In this document: positions 1-11,091 of the stretch, in pieces
Layout: each line of letters opens with the position of its first letter
Numbering within the stretch: the stretch's first letter is position 1
Assembly (NCBI GenBank): GCA_024220505.1
Contig: JAKZZE010000003.1
Location: forward strand, 744,001 to 808,000
DNA from: Rhizopus arrhizus
Taxonomy: Eukaryota; Mucoromycota; Mucoromycetes; Mucorales; Rhizopodaceae
DNA: 64,000 nt
Direction: 5' to 3'
Translations under genes and position numbers: made by a program
Notes under the pieces: model-generated
What the model was told of the DNA's origin: nothing
Databases searched by the model: none
Seen by the model: the letters and a program-made list of their open reading frames with translations, nothing else

Positions 1-401
1 ACTGTTGATTTTTCAGCTAAACGTTTACTTTTTTGATCAGAACTTTCACCCGGCAAACTAATCGCATCAGGATTATACTCCTCTTTCTCGGCATCATAAC
101 ATTCTACTTCTATTTGTATCCTATTTGCCACAGATACAATATACGTCTCTTTATCAACAACCTCATCGTGAACCAAAAATTCAATGTTTGTAAGACCTTG
201 GTCCCTTTCCATTATGTCCAAATAGGTTCGCAGAGATTCTTTTAACTTGGTCATTCCGTATTTCATATAAAGAGGTTTAAAATAATTTTGCAACATTCCC
301 TTGAGATAGTCAGTAGCAAAACCACTTCCCTGGTCCTGAATGTCTTGTATCATTCTGTTTACTGTGTTTGAAGCTTGTTCCTTGAGATAGTCGCGATTCA
401 T
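1..401 (-). CDS. Gag-like ORF of an LTR retroelement, cut by window edge
   Basis: An ORF reads on the minus strand from an ATG at 399-401 and stays open for 133 codons to the window edge, so the C-terminus is missing. I do not recognise the protein. It begins MNRDYLKEQASNTV, is charged and probably largely helical, and shows no zinc knuckle or protease motif in the part visible. Its start lies 54 bases from a 460-bp LTR-like repeat on the right (456-915). In minus orientation that gives LTR, short leader, then ORF, the usual gag position. A solo copy of the same LTR with a target duplication lies at 15384-15844, which supports a retroelement. The gag assignment rests on position only; a host gene interrupted near its start is the alternative. 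Confidence 0.45.
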   Translation of the reverse strand, partial: MNRDYLKEQASNTVNRMIQDIQDQGSGFATDYLKGMLQNYFKPLYMKYGMTKLKESLRTYLDIMERDQGLTNIEFLVHDEVVDKETYIVSVANRIQIEVECYDAEKEEYNPDAISLPGESSDQKSKRLAEKST

Positions 402-455
402 CTTATTTTCCTTGTTTGGATTATTTTTTTTTGTTTTGCTGTTGAGAGTGGATAC

Positions 456-915
456 TGTTGTAAACATAGTTATTTTCTATATGATATCAGTTGTATTAAA
501 ATAAATAACGATACACAAAAGATTAAACTATGATTGAACAATTCCACACTTTTCCAAATTTAGAACAATAAGATCAATATCTGTCATCCTAGAGAGTCTA
601 ATCAATTGTCAACCCCAAAAGTAATTAGATCAAAGTTAATTGACTGGTTATTATTTCTATTGTTTAACTTCAGATGCATATATTAGAACATCGACAAGCT
701 TTAGCTTAATCATTGGTTCTTCAGCACGACATCGTGACCGAGTCTATATCTTTTATATCTACGCTCACAAAGAATATAAATAGATGCCAACTTTTTATCC
801 ATAAAGCGGGGCCTTTTCGCAATATAAAGAAATCTGCAATAAAGAAGGATTTTAATTTTATATTGCTGCTATTGTTTTTTTGTTTAATTTTTTATTTAAT
901 CTTGCGATTAAAACA
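456..915 (-). repeat. LTR (5' LTR of the left-edge retroelement)
   Basis: The 460-bp block starts TGTTGTAAACATAG and ends GCGATTAAAACA, so it has TG...CA ends. It is an inverted copy of 15384-15844. The sequence to its right resumes element Z1 at AGAGATGTTAAC, exactly where Z3 reads on uninterrupted near 53260. The LTR boundary is therefore sharp, and AGAGA should be the target duplication beyond the window. No TGG-type primer-binding site follows the LTR on the minus strand. Confidence 0.6.
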
Positions 916-996
916 AGAGATGTTAACATTGCCAACTTCCTTTATCAAAAAGGGCTTTTCAACAACAAGCAACAATATAAGTTTGATATTCTTATA

Positions 997-2627
997 CAGT
1001 AGCGGACAAAACTGGTGCACAAAACTTTTTTTTTAGCTTTTAACTACCATTACCTGCTCATGGTAATTGCAATAGTCATGAAACTGTACTAGAAGGAGGA
1101 TATACTAGTCATTGTAATCTATGTATGTTCTAAGCATGACATTGTTAAAACTGAGCGATAAGCGTGCTTTGAATTTATAAAATCTTATATTTTCTAGAAA
1201 CCGCAAAAGTGGCTAAAATCTTAGACTTTATATAATCATCTCATCTCTTGATATTATCGGATATTCTTCTTTGCATATGCTAATAATATGCGTGTATATC
1301 ATTTTCAATAAAAGAACCCGGCTCTTTAACTACTCTTTTCCAAAGATCATCGACCCTTTTTGATCTAGTGTCGTATCATCATACCTTTGCCATCAATTGC
1401 CACCTGGTATGCTTAAGCGGACTTAGGCCGGGATTAGTGGCGGCTAAACTTGTAGCACAGAAGCGCTGTTATCAAATATTGAGTTTGTGACATGCGTCGA
1501 CTTGTGCCTTGTGTCATTGTCATACTGAAACGAGAGATTACGACGTTTTAGACCACTATACGCTAGGCTTTTGTGGTATGAAGTAAGCGAAATATATGTG
1601 TATATTTATGAGTTCATTATACCATCGTATACCTGACACACATATTCTGGTCCTCAATATCTAATACAGCCTTAAAACATAACAGAGCAGCCAGCATGCT
1701 TCATTGTTTGATCACCGTGAAAAAATCGCTAAGGTTGCTCGACTTGCTTTCAATATTAGTGTATACTGTCTGCATCCATAATGTTCATATTTGTTTCATT
1801 GCTAAAGATAGCAGACTTTCAGCCCTCTATAGTATACAATGGCTTGTTGTGATACCACATTCATCGCTTTTTCCGACTTATACAGCTGATGAAATTCTTC
1901 GATTCCTTACTTCCAGACTCAAAATCTAGCTTCCTACTGTGCCTTTAGACTGACAGTCTGCTAACACTGTATCTTAAGGTCCTCAAAATGTGCTGAGCAT
2001 CAGGAACTGTGTGTAGCGGACCTTGTCCAAGCTCTAGGTTGATGACTGAACTAATAACTTTTCAGGCTAATAGCGGAATACCTTCATGATCACAAGACAT
2101 TAAGTTTCTTTCTTCCCTCTTTCTCCTGTTGATTGTCCATTTAGAGATTCTTGTTACTCTAGAAATATCTGCTGTCGTACGAACTAGGCGTGTTCGAGAT
2201 CTCAGAGTTTCGTTTTTACAGTTGCTTATTTTCTTAAACATATAAGGCTAGTACTTTGTTATAGTGAATAGGGTAAAAACAAAAGGGGGGACTCAATGGG
2301 AAATACAAAATAAGTACAGTTTTATATATTTTTTATGAGCTACTAAAATTTACTAATATGCTGTGAAATCTGAAAGCAAACGGGAGAGATATGGGGAAAA
2401 TTGAAAGAAGGCTAGACAAGCACTACATTTTTGGCGAAAATTGAAATATGCAAAAAATCACTAAAAATGACCTTATGCCTGGGGGATGTCCGGCACAGTT
2501 CCGGTTTACATAACATAATGTATATTTTGGACTGTCTTTCAGATGGTATATGCCACAAAAGTCGCAGACATATGGCGGAGATACAATGTTGATTTTAATT
2601 TTTGTGCACCAGTTTTGTCCGCTACTG
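997..2627 (-). mobile_element. S1, decayed Tc1/mariner element
   Basis: The element is 1631 bp with terminal inverted repeats CAGTAGCGGACAAAACTGGT and flanking TA dinucleotides at 995-996 and 2628-2629. Near-identical copies lie at 17042-18671 and 50085-51713. The interior has no intact ORF but retains a decayed Tc1 transposase on the minus strand. All copies share the decay, so they were probably mobilised in trans after the gene died. Confidence 0.85.
1620..1830 (-). pseudogene. Tc1 transposase remnant in S1
   Basis: Read on the minus strand, 1755-1802 contains ATGAAACAAATATGAACATT, matching the DETKINIWGSDG block of the 46879-47901 transposase. Just downstream in the coding sense, 1620-1720 matches its KHGGGKLIMWGCITSEG to VYDGTM segment at nucleotide level (ACCATCGTATACCTG on the plus strand). 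Stops and frameshifts are frequent. The neighbouring 77-aa plus-strand ORF is a shadow of this remnant. Confidence 0.7.
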
Positions 2628-4062
2628 TAGTTATATCGTGTTAAAACGAACAACTTTGCTCATGTGGCTCATGTTCGTTATCCGAATGTGTCCCATTAGG
2701 AATTCCTAATGTAAAAAAAAAAAAAAAAAACCGACATTAGCCTTGGTTGTTATTTTTGTTTTTATAAACTTACATATGGTCAATACTTGAGCTTTTTTTT
2801 TATCTTTTGTACCTTTGACATCTAGTGTATTCCATGAAACAAAACAAGGGAGAAAAAAAAAGTTGTTTTTCTGCTATAATTTGTTGATATCGACCTTTTT
2901 TTTTTTTTATTTCAAGTAAAAAAAAAAAAGAAAAAAGAATATCCTCCATGTTAAAGATATTGCACGCAAGTAATAAAACTTGTTCAAGTAATGTATAAAT
3001 TATCTTTTGGGATACCATTAAATACAGACTATATGAAAAGCAACTGTTTTTGATTTCTAATATAGATAGACAGTGAATAAGTGTAACATTGGTAAAATAA
3101 GGCTACAAAAAAGCACTTCTCTTTTTTTTTTTTTCTTTTTTTTTTCTTTTTTTTTTCTTTTTTTTTTCTTCTCTTTTTTATAAAAGGTAAGTTCTTAATA
3201 TTATATAAATTGTATTCCTGTTCTAACGGTACTTGTACTTTAGTAATATTGTATTGATTGCTTTCTTTATGGTTTAAATGGTCTTTAGAAAGTCTTTTTC
3301 CCAGGATTATTATTGCTTCTTCTTTTCCTTGTTGGTATAAGCTTGACTGGTTTCTTTTTTTCTTTTCTTTTTTTTTTTCATGGTCCATCTAAAGCAAGGT
3401 ACTATTACTTTTACTACATACACTCAATAGCTAATAATTATTATAGATGCGTACTGTTTCCTTTTTTTTTACTTATTGGTAAAACTTAGCTAGTTTTCTT
3501 CTCTTAGCCCATCTAAAGGTACTATTACTTTTATTACATATCCATCATAGCTAATAATTATTATAGATGCGTGCTGTTTCTTTTTTTACTTATTTGTAAA
3601 AGCTCAGCAAGTTTTCTTCCCCTTGTCTATGTAAAGAAAGGTACTATTACTTTTACTATATACATGATGGCTAATAATTATTATAGATGAATGCTGCTCC
3701 GCTTTGGCCTCTTTCTGTTTCTTTCCTGGTTTTTACTTTGGTTCTTAAGTACTGATGTACTTCCATCTTTTCCTTTAAGTGCCCTGGTCCTTGTGTCTTT
3801 GAATCCTAGAATCCTTGGGCTTGCTTTTTTTTTTTTTTTTTTTTTTTTCTTTTGAGAACTTTTAAAGTTCCATGAGATTAATTGATGTATTTTTAGATTA
3901 GATGCTGCTATTCTGGTGACATTAGGTAAGTCAAGCACACTGTTAAAATGCTACAAGCAAAGAAATACTATGTATTGTTATTATTATTTTATTCAAATAA
4001 AAAAAAAGCTATTTTTTATAAACAAAATCCCTATTTTTTTGTATATATAAAGCAATATTTAT

Positions 4063-4195
4063 TGCAATATGAATGGTCGATAAAGAAGTATATAAAGCAA
4101 TATAAGTGGTTTATAAAGAAATATATAAGGCAATATGAGTGGTTCATAAAGAAATATATAAGGCAATATGAGTGGTTTATAAAGAGCAGAAAGAC
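4063..4195. repeat. 33-bp tandem repeat in Z1
   Basis: About four imperfect 33-bp units follow the pattern GTGGTTYATAAAGAAATATA plus TAAGGCAATATGA. The mirror arm in X (4790-4985) has about six units and the Z3 copy about three, so copy number varies between related elements. Because 33 is divisible by 3, the array yields spurious repetitive ORFs. Confidence 0.8.
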
Positions 4196-4512
4196 AAATA
4201 AAGTAATGATTTAAAAAGTATCATTGGTTGCCAAATTATTTATAACGTAGAATAGACTATGTAAAGCAGCTAACAAGAGAGACGCCTTCGCAAAACGACA
4301 ATTGGGTCTGTATAAATCTACTTAGAGCTATGGATCATCATTTTCGTTAATATCGGCACCATACAGAGACGCAGAATATATTGACAGACATTTAGGTCCT
4401 TAAAGGGTGCCGATATTGACGTCGGCATAAATACCCATTCAATCACAGCTTTTGGCATCGTTAAACAGAAAAGCATATTGCTAAAAATTAACAGTGTGCA
4501 GAGTTTGCACGA

Positions 4513-4536
4513 TTATTTGCAGTGCACTGCAAATAA
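4513..4536. repeat. Perfect palindrome at the Z1/X junction
   Basis: The half-site TTATTTGCAGTG (4513-4524) is followed at once by its exact complement CACTGCAAATAA (4525-4536). It is formed by the terminus of Z1 abutting the terminus of X, with no base between and no target duplication. Confidence 0.85.
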
Positions 4537-4789
4537 CTGGAGATATTAAACGTAGTTTTTTAGCATAAATGAGCGCAACTACGCGAAGTTTAACGCAAAT
4601 CCGCGGAATTTTATTGCTGTTTTAAACGATTTTCGATGCAGTTCAGTAATCGTTAAATAACTTTTACGCAAGCAAGAGGATGTCATTTAGTGTTCTTTTA
4701 CCAAAGCATTTTTTACGTTTCAATTAATACTAGTCAACGTTTGAGCAACGAATGATACGTTTTAAAACATTACTTTATATGTCTTTTTG

Positions 4790-4985
4790 TTCTTTTATCG
4801 ACCGCTCATATTGCCTTATATACTTCTTCATCGAACACTCATATTGCCTTATATACTTCTTTATTGACCACTCATATTGCCTTATATATTTCTTTATGAA
4901 CCACTCATATTGCCTTATATATTTCTTTATAAACCACTTATATAGCTTATATACTTCTTTATTGACCATTCATATTGCAATAAAT
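4790..4985. repeat. 33-bp tandem repeat in X, inverted relative to Z1
   Basis: Roughly six units of the same 33-bp repeat occur in opposite orientation to 4063-4195. It belongs to a larger inverted pair, about 3040-4250 against 4742-5950, that arises because Z1 and X share homologous inner sequence and lie head to head. Confidence 0.75.
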
Positions 4986-5195
4986 ATTGCTTTATATATA
5001 CAAAAAAATAGGGATTTTGTTTATAAAAAATAGCTTTTTTTTTATTTGAATAAAATAATAATAACAATACATAGTATTTCTTTGCTTGTAGCATTTTAAC
5101 AGTGTGCTTGACTTACCTAATGTCACCAGAATAGCAGCATCTAATCTAAAAATACATCAATTAATCTCATGGAACTTTAAAAGTTCTCAAAAGAA

Positions 5196-5226
<31 letters not shown>

Positions 5227-6225
5227 CCCAAGGATTCTAGGATTCAAAGACACAAGGACCAGGGCACTTAAAGGAAAAGATGGAAGTACATCAGTACTTA
5301 AGAACCAAAGTAAAAACCAGGAAAGAAACAGAAAGAGGCCAAAGCGTAGCAGCATTCATCTATAATAATTATTAGCCATCATGTATATAGTAAAAGTAAT
5401 AGTACCTTTCTTTACATAGACAAGGGGAAGAAAACTTGCTGAGCTTTTACAAATAAGTAAAAAAAGAAACAGCACGCATCTATAATAATTATTAGCTATG
5501 ATGGATATGTAATAAAAGTAATAGTACCTTTAGATGGGCTAAGAGAAGAAAACTAGCTAAGTTTTACCAATAAGTAAAAAAAAAAGGAAACAGTACGCAT
5601 CTATAATAATTATTAGCTATTGAGTGTATGTAGTAAAAGTAATAGTACCTTGCTTTAGATGGACCATGAAAAAAAAAAGAAAAGAAAAAAAGAAACCAGT
5701 CAAGCTTATACCAACAAGGAAAAGAAGAAGCAATAATAATCCTGGGAAAAAGACTTTCTAAAGACCATTTAAACCATAAAGAAAGCAATCAATACAATAT
5801 TACTAAAGTACAAGTACCGTTAGAACAGGAATACGATTTATATAATATTAAGAACTTACCTTTTAGAAAGAATGTTTTTTAAAAAAAAAGAAAAAAAAAA
5901 AAAGGAAAAAAAAGGACTTTTTTTTATAGCCTCGTTTTACCTGTGTTACAATTACCTATTATCAGTTAACAATAAGTTTTCTTTAATACTGTTTAACTAT
6001 TGGAATATTCTGAGAGGCTATTCATAAACAGTTTAAACTTTCTCTTCTTTTTTTTTTATTTAAATGTAATCTCTGTAACTCCAAAGGCTTTTTTTTCTTT
6101 GCTTTTTTGTAAAATAAATGAAAGTATCACCTTGTTTTGTATTCATCTTCAATTTATTTTAAACCCCTGTTTTTTTTTTTTTTTTTTTTTTTTTTTCTTC
6201 CTTTTTATATAATTTGTCTTAAAAA

Positions 6226-9200
6226 ATGTCTCGTCGTGCTGCCACCCCCATCAACGTTCCCAGCAATACCCCTAAAAGGGCAAGAATATCTTCAAGCATT
6301 ACTGGATCATCATCCACTGTTCTCCCGTCCTCTTCTCCTGCTTCCACTGCTGTTGCGTCTTTTGACAGCGTTGAGCCTTCTCGCCTTCATGGCCCACTTG
6401 GCTCTTCTGCAAATGGCCAAACCCTTGAGGCCATCTTTGCTCAGATGCAGCAGCAGGAGCAGATTCAACGCCGACAGGAGGAGAATCAACGTCGGCAGGA
6501 GCTGAAGATTGAGCAGCTAACGCAATTGCTGCAACAACAGCAACAAGGGCAGCAACAGCAGCAACCTTCTGAGGTCAAAGAGAATAGGGCCTTGACAAGT
6601 GTAATTTGAATTTAAAAGCTAAATTAGCATGTGCAAAATAATAACTAACTTTTTGTTTTACCCTTTTTGAAATATAGGCTTTCATATTGAAGTACTACAG
6701 AGAGCATCTGGTCCCTCGGGGTATCACCTTTGACCTGAAGGAGGTCTTGCGCTACAAGCAAAACGCAAAGGTCAGAGATTTGCTTGTAGCAGCTGCCAAG
6801 AAGGAGCCATTTTCTGCTGGCATTACTGTTTCTGACATGCGCAGCATGGTCAGAAACAAATTCAACTACATGGTGAGAGAAAGTAAGGGGCTGACGGCTA
6901 CGTCAGAAAAATCAACGCGTCGTAGTCGTGTGCATGCAGTAAGTAATTAATATTGAAAAATTGAAATATATAGTGTTTGAAGTACTTACATTACTTCTTT
7001 ACATTAGAAGCTCGCCATGAGGCGAAATGCTTACAATGCAGCCCCAGAGGAATTTGAAGCTCGTTTTCCTTTTGGAAAAAAGCTTCTGATAGCCGATTGG
7101 ACCTCAGAGGAAGAAGATGGCCCTGAGGATGAACATGGTCCTGTGTTTGTGGTAAAAAGACCACTCTTTCGAAGTAAAGCAGTAAGTAGTATTTTTGTTA
7201 TAGTATTTATTTTCTAATATACAGTAGGTCAAAAAATTGCTGCAAGGAATTGCAAAATACCGGTTTTACAGCTGGTTGTCTATGGATACTGCACCAAACT
7301 ATCTCAAACTTTGATTGTTTGTACCTCACTAGAAGGGGCATTTATTCGTCGATTATCTGATATGGACAATGGTTATTGGCGGAATTTGATATAGTTAAAG
7401 GGAATGTTATAAACATCTGGCATTTTTTACTTGTTTACATATGTTTGGAATAACGAATTTTAATACGACCCAGCCGATTGTTATCGTATGAATTCACATC
7501 CTTGACATCGTAAGAATGTTAGCAGTATATAAAGACGCTTGCAATTCCTTTATTTTAAATTTTAAATTGTCTTGCTTGCACTATTTATCTTTTTTACCCT
7601 ATCATCAACCACATGCCTAAACGACTATCAAACGAGAAAGTAAACAATCTCAAACAAGCATTAACTGAGCCCACATCAGCGTACGCTATTGCTAAGGAGA
7701 CTGGAGTACATAAATCAACTGTTAGTAGTTACTTTAGAAGGTTGTTTTTAAACAGGACAATAAATACAGGTGGTAGACCTACAATAAACTCCAAAGTGAC
7801 GAAGCGGTTAAGCAAAAGAAAATTCGTTAAAGGGGTTCCAAATACTGCCAAAGAGGTATGCCGGGAGCTGGCTGAACTTGGCTATGATATCTCATACCAG
7901 TCAGCAATTAAGGTACTGAAATCAATGGAGTTCCATTTTTCAATAGAAAAAAGAAGCTATTTCCGACAAAAGCACATACAGTGGCTCACAAAATTGTACA
8001 AGTGTTTTGCATTTTTTGCTTCAGTAGGATTTATCGACACTAAAACGATAAATAAGCTACAGCATGTTATACATCATTCGAAAGTATAGCTTCTTGGCGT
8101 TTTGCTGATATTATTTAGTCGGCGATAAAATTAGTTTTGATGGAGTTATGACCGCTTACAAATGCCGACTACACTTGTACAATTTTGGGACCGATGCTTA
8201 CAATAAGGTTTTTATTTAAATGTGTGCGCTAATAGTTGATCCAAAGACCCTTATTTTCTATAATGTCAATACATCGTTGAGGCATAGTTTCAATATAAAT
8301 TTGTCATTCTTTTTCGGTAATTTCGTACCAAGTCTCGAACGTACGAGTCCATAGTTCATCCATAGAGATAGGAGGAAAATCGTACTGCTTAAACAAGCGT
8401 TTTTTTTAAGGTATTCCACATATTTTCAATTGGATTTAAGTCTGGAGACTGTGGAGGCCACTCCATTGTTGTAAAATCCTGTTTAGACAGCCATTCAGAT
8501 ACGATTTTGGACTTATGCTTCGGATCGTTATCCTGCATAAATTCAAAATCAGTCATTCTCAGGCCATTTTCTTTACAATAGTCGGTCATAGACCTCACCA
8601 AATCATCTTGCAATACAGATAAATAGACACTCTTGTCCATATTCTTGCCTACGTCGACAATATACCCATCCCCGTACCAGCTAATACAGCTCCAAACCAT
8701 AAGTGAGCCTCCACCATGTTTTACGGTTTGCTTTACATGCCTTCTTTTAAGCTTCTCATTTGGTTGTTTCCAAGCATAAAGCTTACCATCCGATCCAAAA
8801 CGATTAACTTTAGTCTCATCAGACCAAATCACGCGTTTCCAGTCTTCTATGGTCCAGTCAACGTGATTAAGAGCCCAGTCCAATCGCTTTCGTCTGTTTA
8901 CTTCACTGAGCAATGGTTTTTGAGGCTTCACAAAAGAGGTTAAACCAGACCTACGCAACGATCTTCGAACTGTTTCAGCTGATACAATCTTTTGCAAGTC
9001 ATTCTCAAGTGTGTTTCTGGCTTCTACTGCATTCTCTTGACCTTTAACAGTTACCAATCGGACTAAATACTGATCATCCCTGCTGCTGAGTAACTTGGGG
9101 CGACCCGCTTTAATGCTCTTTACTTCGTTTTTTATTGTTTTTCGAACATTATGAACAGTTCCACGGCTTGCTCCAGTCATTTTTACTGTTTTTGATATAG

Positions 9201-10754
9201 AGTATCCGCTTTTTAAGCAGCTGATGATACGATTACGGAGATCTTCACTGATAGGTTGCATATTGGACGTTGGTACACTTTTATATAGCAGTTAGCTCCT
9301 GTAGATGTAAGTAAAATGGCAAAAAAGGAAAGAAAAACATACTTTGAGCATTGAAGAATAAAAAAAAATCTTTTCTGGTGGCTTACGCGCTGTGACGAGC
9401 AAGATTATAAGCTGATATTGAAATATTTGAAACGGTCCCAAAATTGTACAAGTGTAGTCGGCATTTGTAAACGGTCATAACTCCATCAAAACTAATTTTA
9501 TCGCCGACTAAATAATATCAGCAAAACGCCAAGAAGCTATACTTTCGAATGATGTATAACATGCTGTAGCTTATTTATCGTTTTAGTGCCGATAAATCCT
9601 ACTGAAGCAAAAAATGCAAAACACTTGTACAATTTTGTGAGCCTCTGTATGTAGCATCAGTTAGAATGCGTCAACGATCATCAGGATTAGACAGTAGACG
9701 ACTGACAATAAACGGTATTCTTTAATGAATCTGAGATCAATGTATGGGGATCTGATGGTGGTAACTACTATTGGAAAAGGCCAAGTGGTCTTTTTCAACA
9801 TCGTGACCTAAAATTTACAGTCAAGCATAGAGCTAGCAAGTTGATGACGTGAGGCTGTACAACATGCGGAAGTCCAGGATATGACTGCCAAATTTACGAT
9901 GGAAGCATTTATTCGGATGTTTACCAGCATAATTTGAACACCACGCTTCGTGATACTATGGAGCACTATAATTCCGACTGGTCCTACATTTACTTTCAGC
10001 ATGATAATGACCCAAAGCACAAGATAAAATCTACAGTAGCCTGGTTGAATAGTCACCAATAGAGTTATATTAACGATTGGCCAGCTCAGAGTCCGGACTT
10101 AAATCCAATAGAACATGTATGGCATCAACTGAAGTTAAAGCTCAGCTGTTACGAACGTAGAGCAAAGAATACGGATGAGCTTTGGGAACGAGTACAAAAA
10201 GCATGGAATGGATTTGATAAAGAACTTTGCCAAAGGTACATCGATAGCATGCCGGTAAGAATTCAAGAGGTTATTAATAGAAAAGGAGGATCAACTAAAT
10301 ATTAATAAATAAATTCATTGCGTTCAAATTTTCGTTTTTTCAAATTTTCAAATTGCGCGCCTCATACTTCCTTCAATACTTATCCAATAGGGCTTAAACT
10401 CTTTCGGACTTTTCAAGACATGTAGGAAATCTACTATGTGGAAACAGAGGCAGTTTGTACCATTGTGGCAGGATGTACGCTACAAAAATTGAGAAAAATG
10501 GATTCCTTGCAGCAATTTTTTGACCTACTGTACCTTTAATTAATCTACAGGTGGACGAATTCCATGCTTCTCTTCAAGAAGCATGGAGAGATTCCTTGTC
10601 GAAAAAAGGCACCATCAATAGAACAAGAAGGGTGGTGGACTACTTCGACAAGGAGTTCCCCACAAACCTTGACCATGAGGATTATCCCTCTTGGGCCTTT
10701 TCTTCTCCTGGCCTTGGCTTTTCCTCTTCTGCTGCTGCTAATCCTATGCAGTAA
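6226..10754 (+). CDS. CACTA accessory protein, four exons (unknown function)
   Basis: The exons are 6226-6600, 6678-6938, 7008-7181 and 10551-10754. All three introns are phase 0, with donors GTAATT, GTAAGT and GTAAGT and each acceptor ending AG. The joined CDS is 1014 nt, 337 aa. The N-terminus is Ser/Thr/Pro-rich, then a Gln/Glu-rich coiled coil lies at about residues 65-125. A basic central part contains FILKYYREHLVPRG, and an acidic DWTSEEEDGPED stretch follows. No known domain is recognised. A Tc1 element (7222-10530) sits wholly inside intron 3, so the coding sequence is untouched although that intron is 3.4 kb. The paralogue at 19884-21223 has the same four-exon, phase-0 layout and shares SEEED after a similar basic segment. 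By analogy with TNPA of En/Spm it may bind the element ends (inference). Confidence 0.75.
7979..9647 (-). mobile_element. Nested Tc1 element (family CAGTGGCTCAC) with long inverted repeats
   Basis: The element is 1669 bp between TA dinucleotides at 7977-7978 and 9648-9649. Its inverted repeats are unusually long, about 220 bp (7979-8195 against 9435-9647). The motif CACTTGTACAATTTTG occurs near both the outer and the inner edge of each repeat. This spaced arrangement recalls the IR/DR class of Tc1 elements, where the transposase binds two sites per end. Confidence 0.85.
8229..9261 (-). pseudogene. Tc1-like DD34E transposase, frameshifted
   Basis: From ATG at 9261 the frame runs 290 codons through an N-terminal HTH, a GRPK linker, WSDETKVNRFGSDG (first Asp), FMQDNDPKHKSK (second Asp) and SPDLNPIENMW (Glu). 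It breaks at an A8 run (8400-8407 on the plus strand) after TLKK. In the next frame the C-terminus continues with LFKQYDFPPISMDELW, then a TGA, then QIYIETMPQR to a stop at 8229-8231. One indel plus one nonsense change therefore inactivate it. The homopolymer site makes a sequencing error possible for the indel. Confidence 0.85.
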
Positions 10755-10784
10755 GCGTTTACTTTCTCTTTTCTCTTTCCCCCT

Positions 10785-10835
<51 letters not shown>

Positions 10836-11091
10836 CCTCTTTTGTTGTCTGTACAAATTGAATAAAAATTTCAAAAAAAATAACAATAATAGTCTATTGA
10901 ATGATTCTTTAGTAAAATAAATAATAATAATAATAATAAAAGAATGTTTGAATAATTTAGCATAGTTGTTACATATAAATTCTTCTTGGCAGAGCGAGAG
11001 TAAGAAGATGGTTATCAACATATGGACATATAGCAACAGGGTTGAAAATCCTGTAAATTGGAAGTATATTGCTGCTTGTAACTGGATCAAA
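10755..11091. other. Convergent intergenic region of X
   Basis: This is the 3' region shared by the accessory gene (stop at 10754) and tnp2 (stop at 11092, opposite strand). It contains a T run of about 41 bases (10791-10831) and AATAAA-like motifs on both strands near 10860-10935 that could serve as polyadenylation signals. I see no gene. Confidence 0.6.

Larger units (their letters stand above)
916..4524 (-). mobile_element. Z1, CACTA-like non-autonomous element (partial)
   Basis: This is an inverted relative of Z3 (49743-54151) and shares long blocks with both flanks of X. Its right end is TTATTTGCAGTG at 4513-4524, the complement of the CACTGCAAATAA terminus. Its other end lies left of the window, beyond the retroelement inserted at 915/916. 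No credible gene is present: the ORFs are homopolymer-driven or read through a 33-bp tandem repeat. A Tc1-like element (997-2627) is inserted in it. Z3 shows the uninterrupted site at that point, with one TA instead of two. Confidence 0.6.
7613..10305 (+). pseudogene. Tc1 transposase of element A, broken
   Basis: The N-terminal part (7613-7976) is the HTH region beginning MPKRLSNEKVNNLKQAL, with the GRPT linker. The frame is split by the nested element and resumes near 9650. The downstream part has stops, for example the Trp codon of the MWGC motif is TGA near 9868 and TAG follows CACCAA near 10060. The SPDLNPIEHVWHQLK block with the last catalytic Glu is still readable near 10090-10125. Element B carries the intact version. 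Confidence 0.85.
7222..10530 (+). mobile_element. Tc1/mariner element A (family CAGTAGGTC), with a nested element
   Basis: The inverted repeats begin CAGTAGGTCAAAAAATTGCT and end in the complement, flanked by TA at 7220-7221 and 10531-10532. It lies in intron 3 of the X accessory gene. A second Tc1 family is inserted at 7979-9647. Without that insert it matches element B (29638-31276) in length and layout, and it closely resembles element C (36791-40079) apart from the site of the nested insertion. Confidence 0.9.

Noticed and set aside
1696..1929. 77-aa plus-strand ORF repeated near 17740 and 50782
   Set aside because: It is antisense to the decayed Tc1 transposase in the S elements and is only kept because the copies are nearly identical.
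3029..3388. 119-aa minus-strand ORF rich in Lys
   Set aside because: Its length comes from A/T homopolymers (runs of KKK) in the subterminal region of Z1; the inverted homologue in X is not open in the same way.
4063..4985. Possible CRISPR-like array
   Set aside because: The units are contiguous imperfect tandem repeats with no spacers, and the genome is eukaryotic.
4752..5033. Repetitive ORFs on both strands around 4.0-5.0 kb (11-residue repeats such as IKKYIRQYEWF)
   Set aside because: They are created by the 33-bp tandem repeat, a multiple of three, and occur on both strands; no start context or flanking coding sequence supports them.
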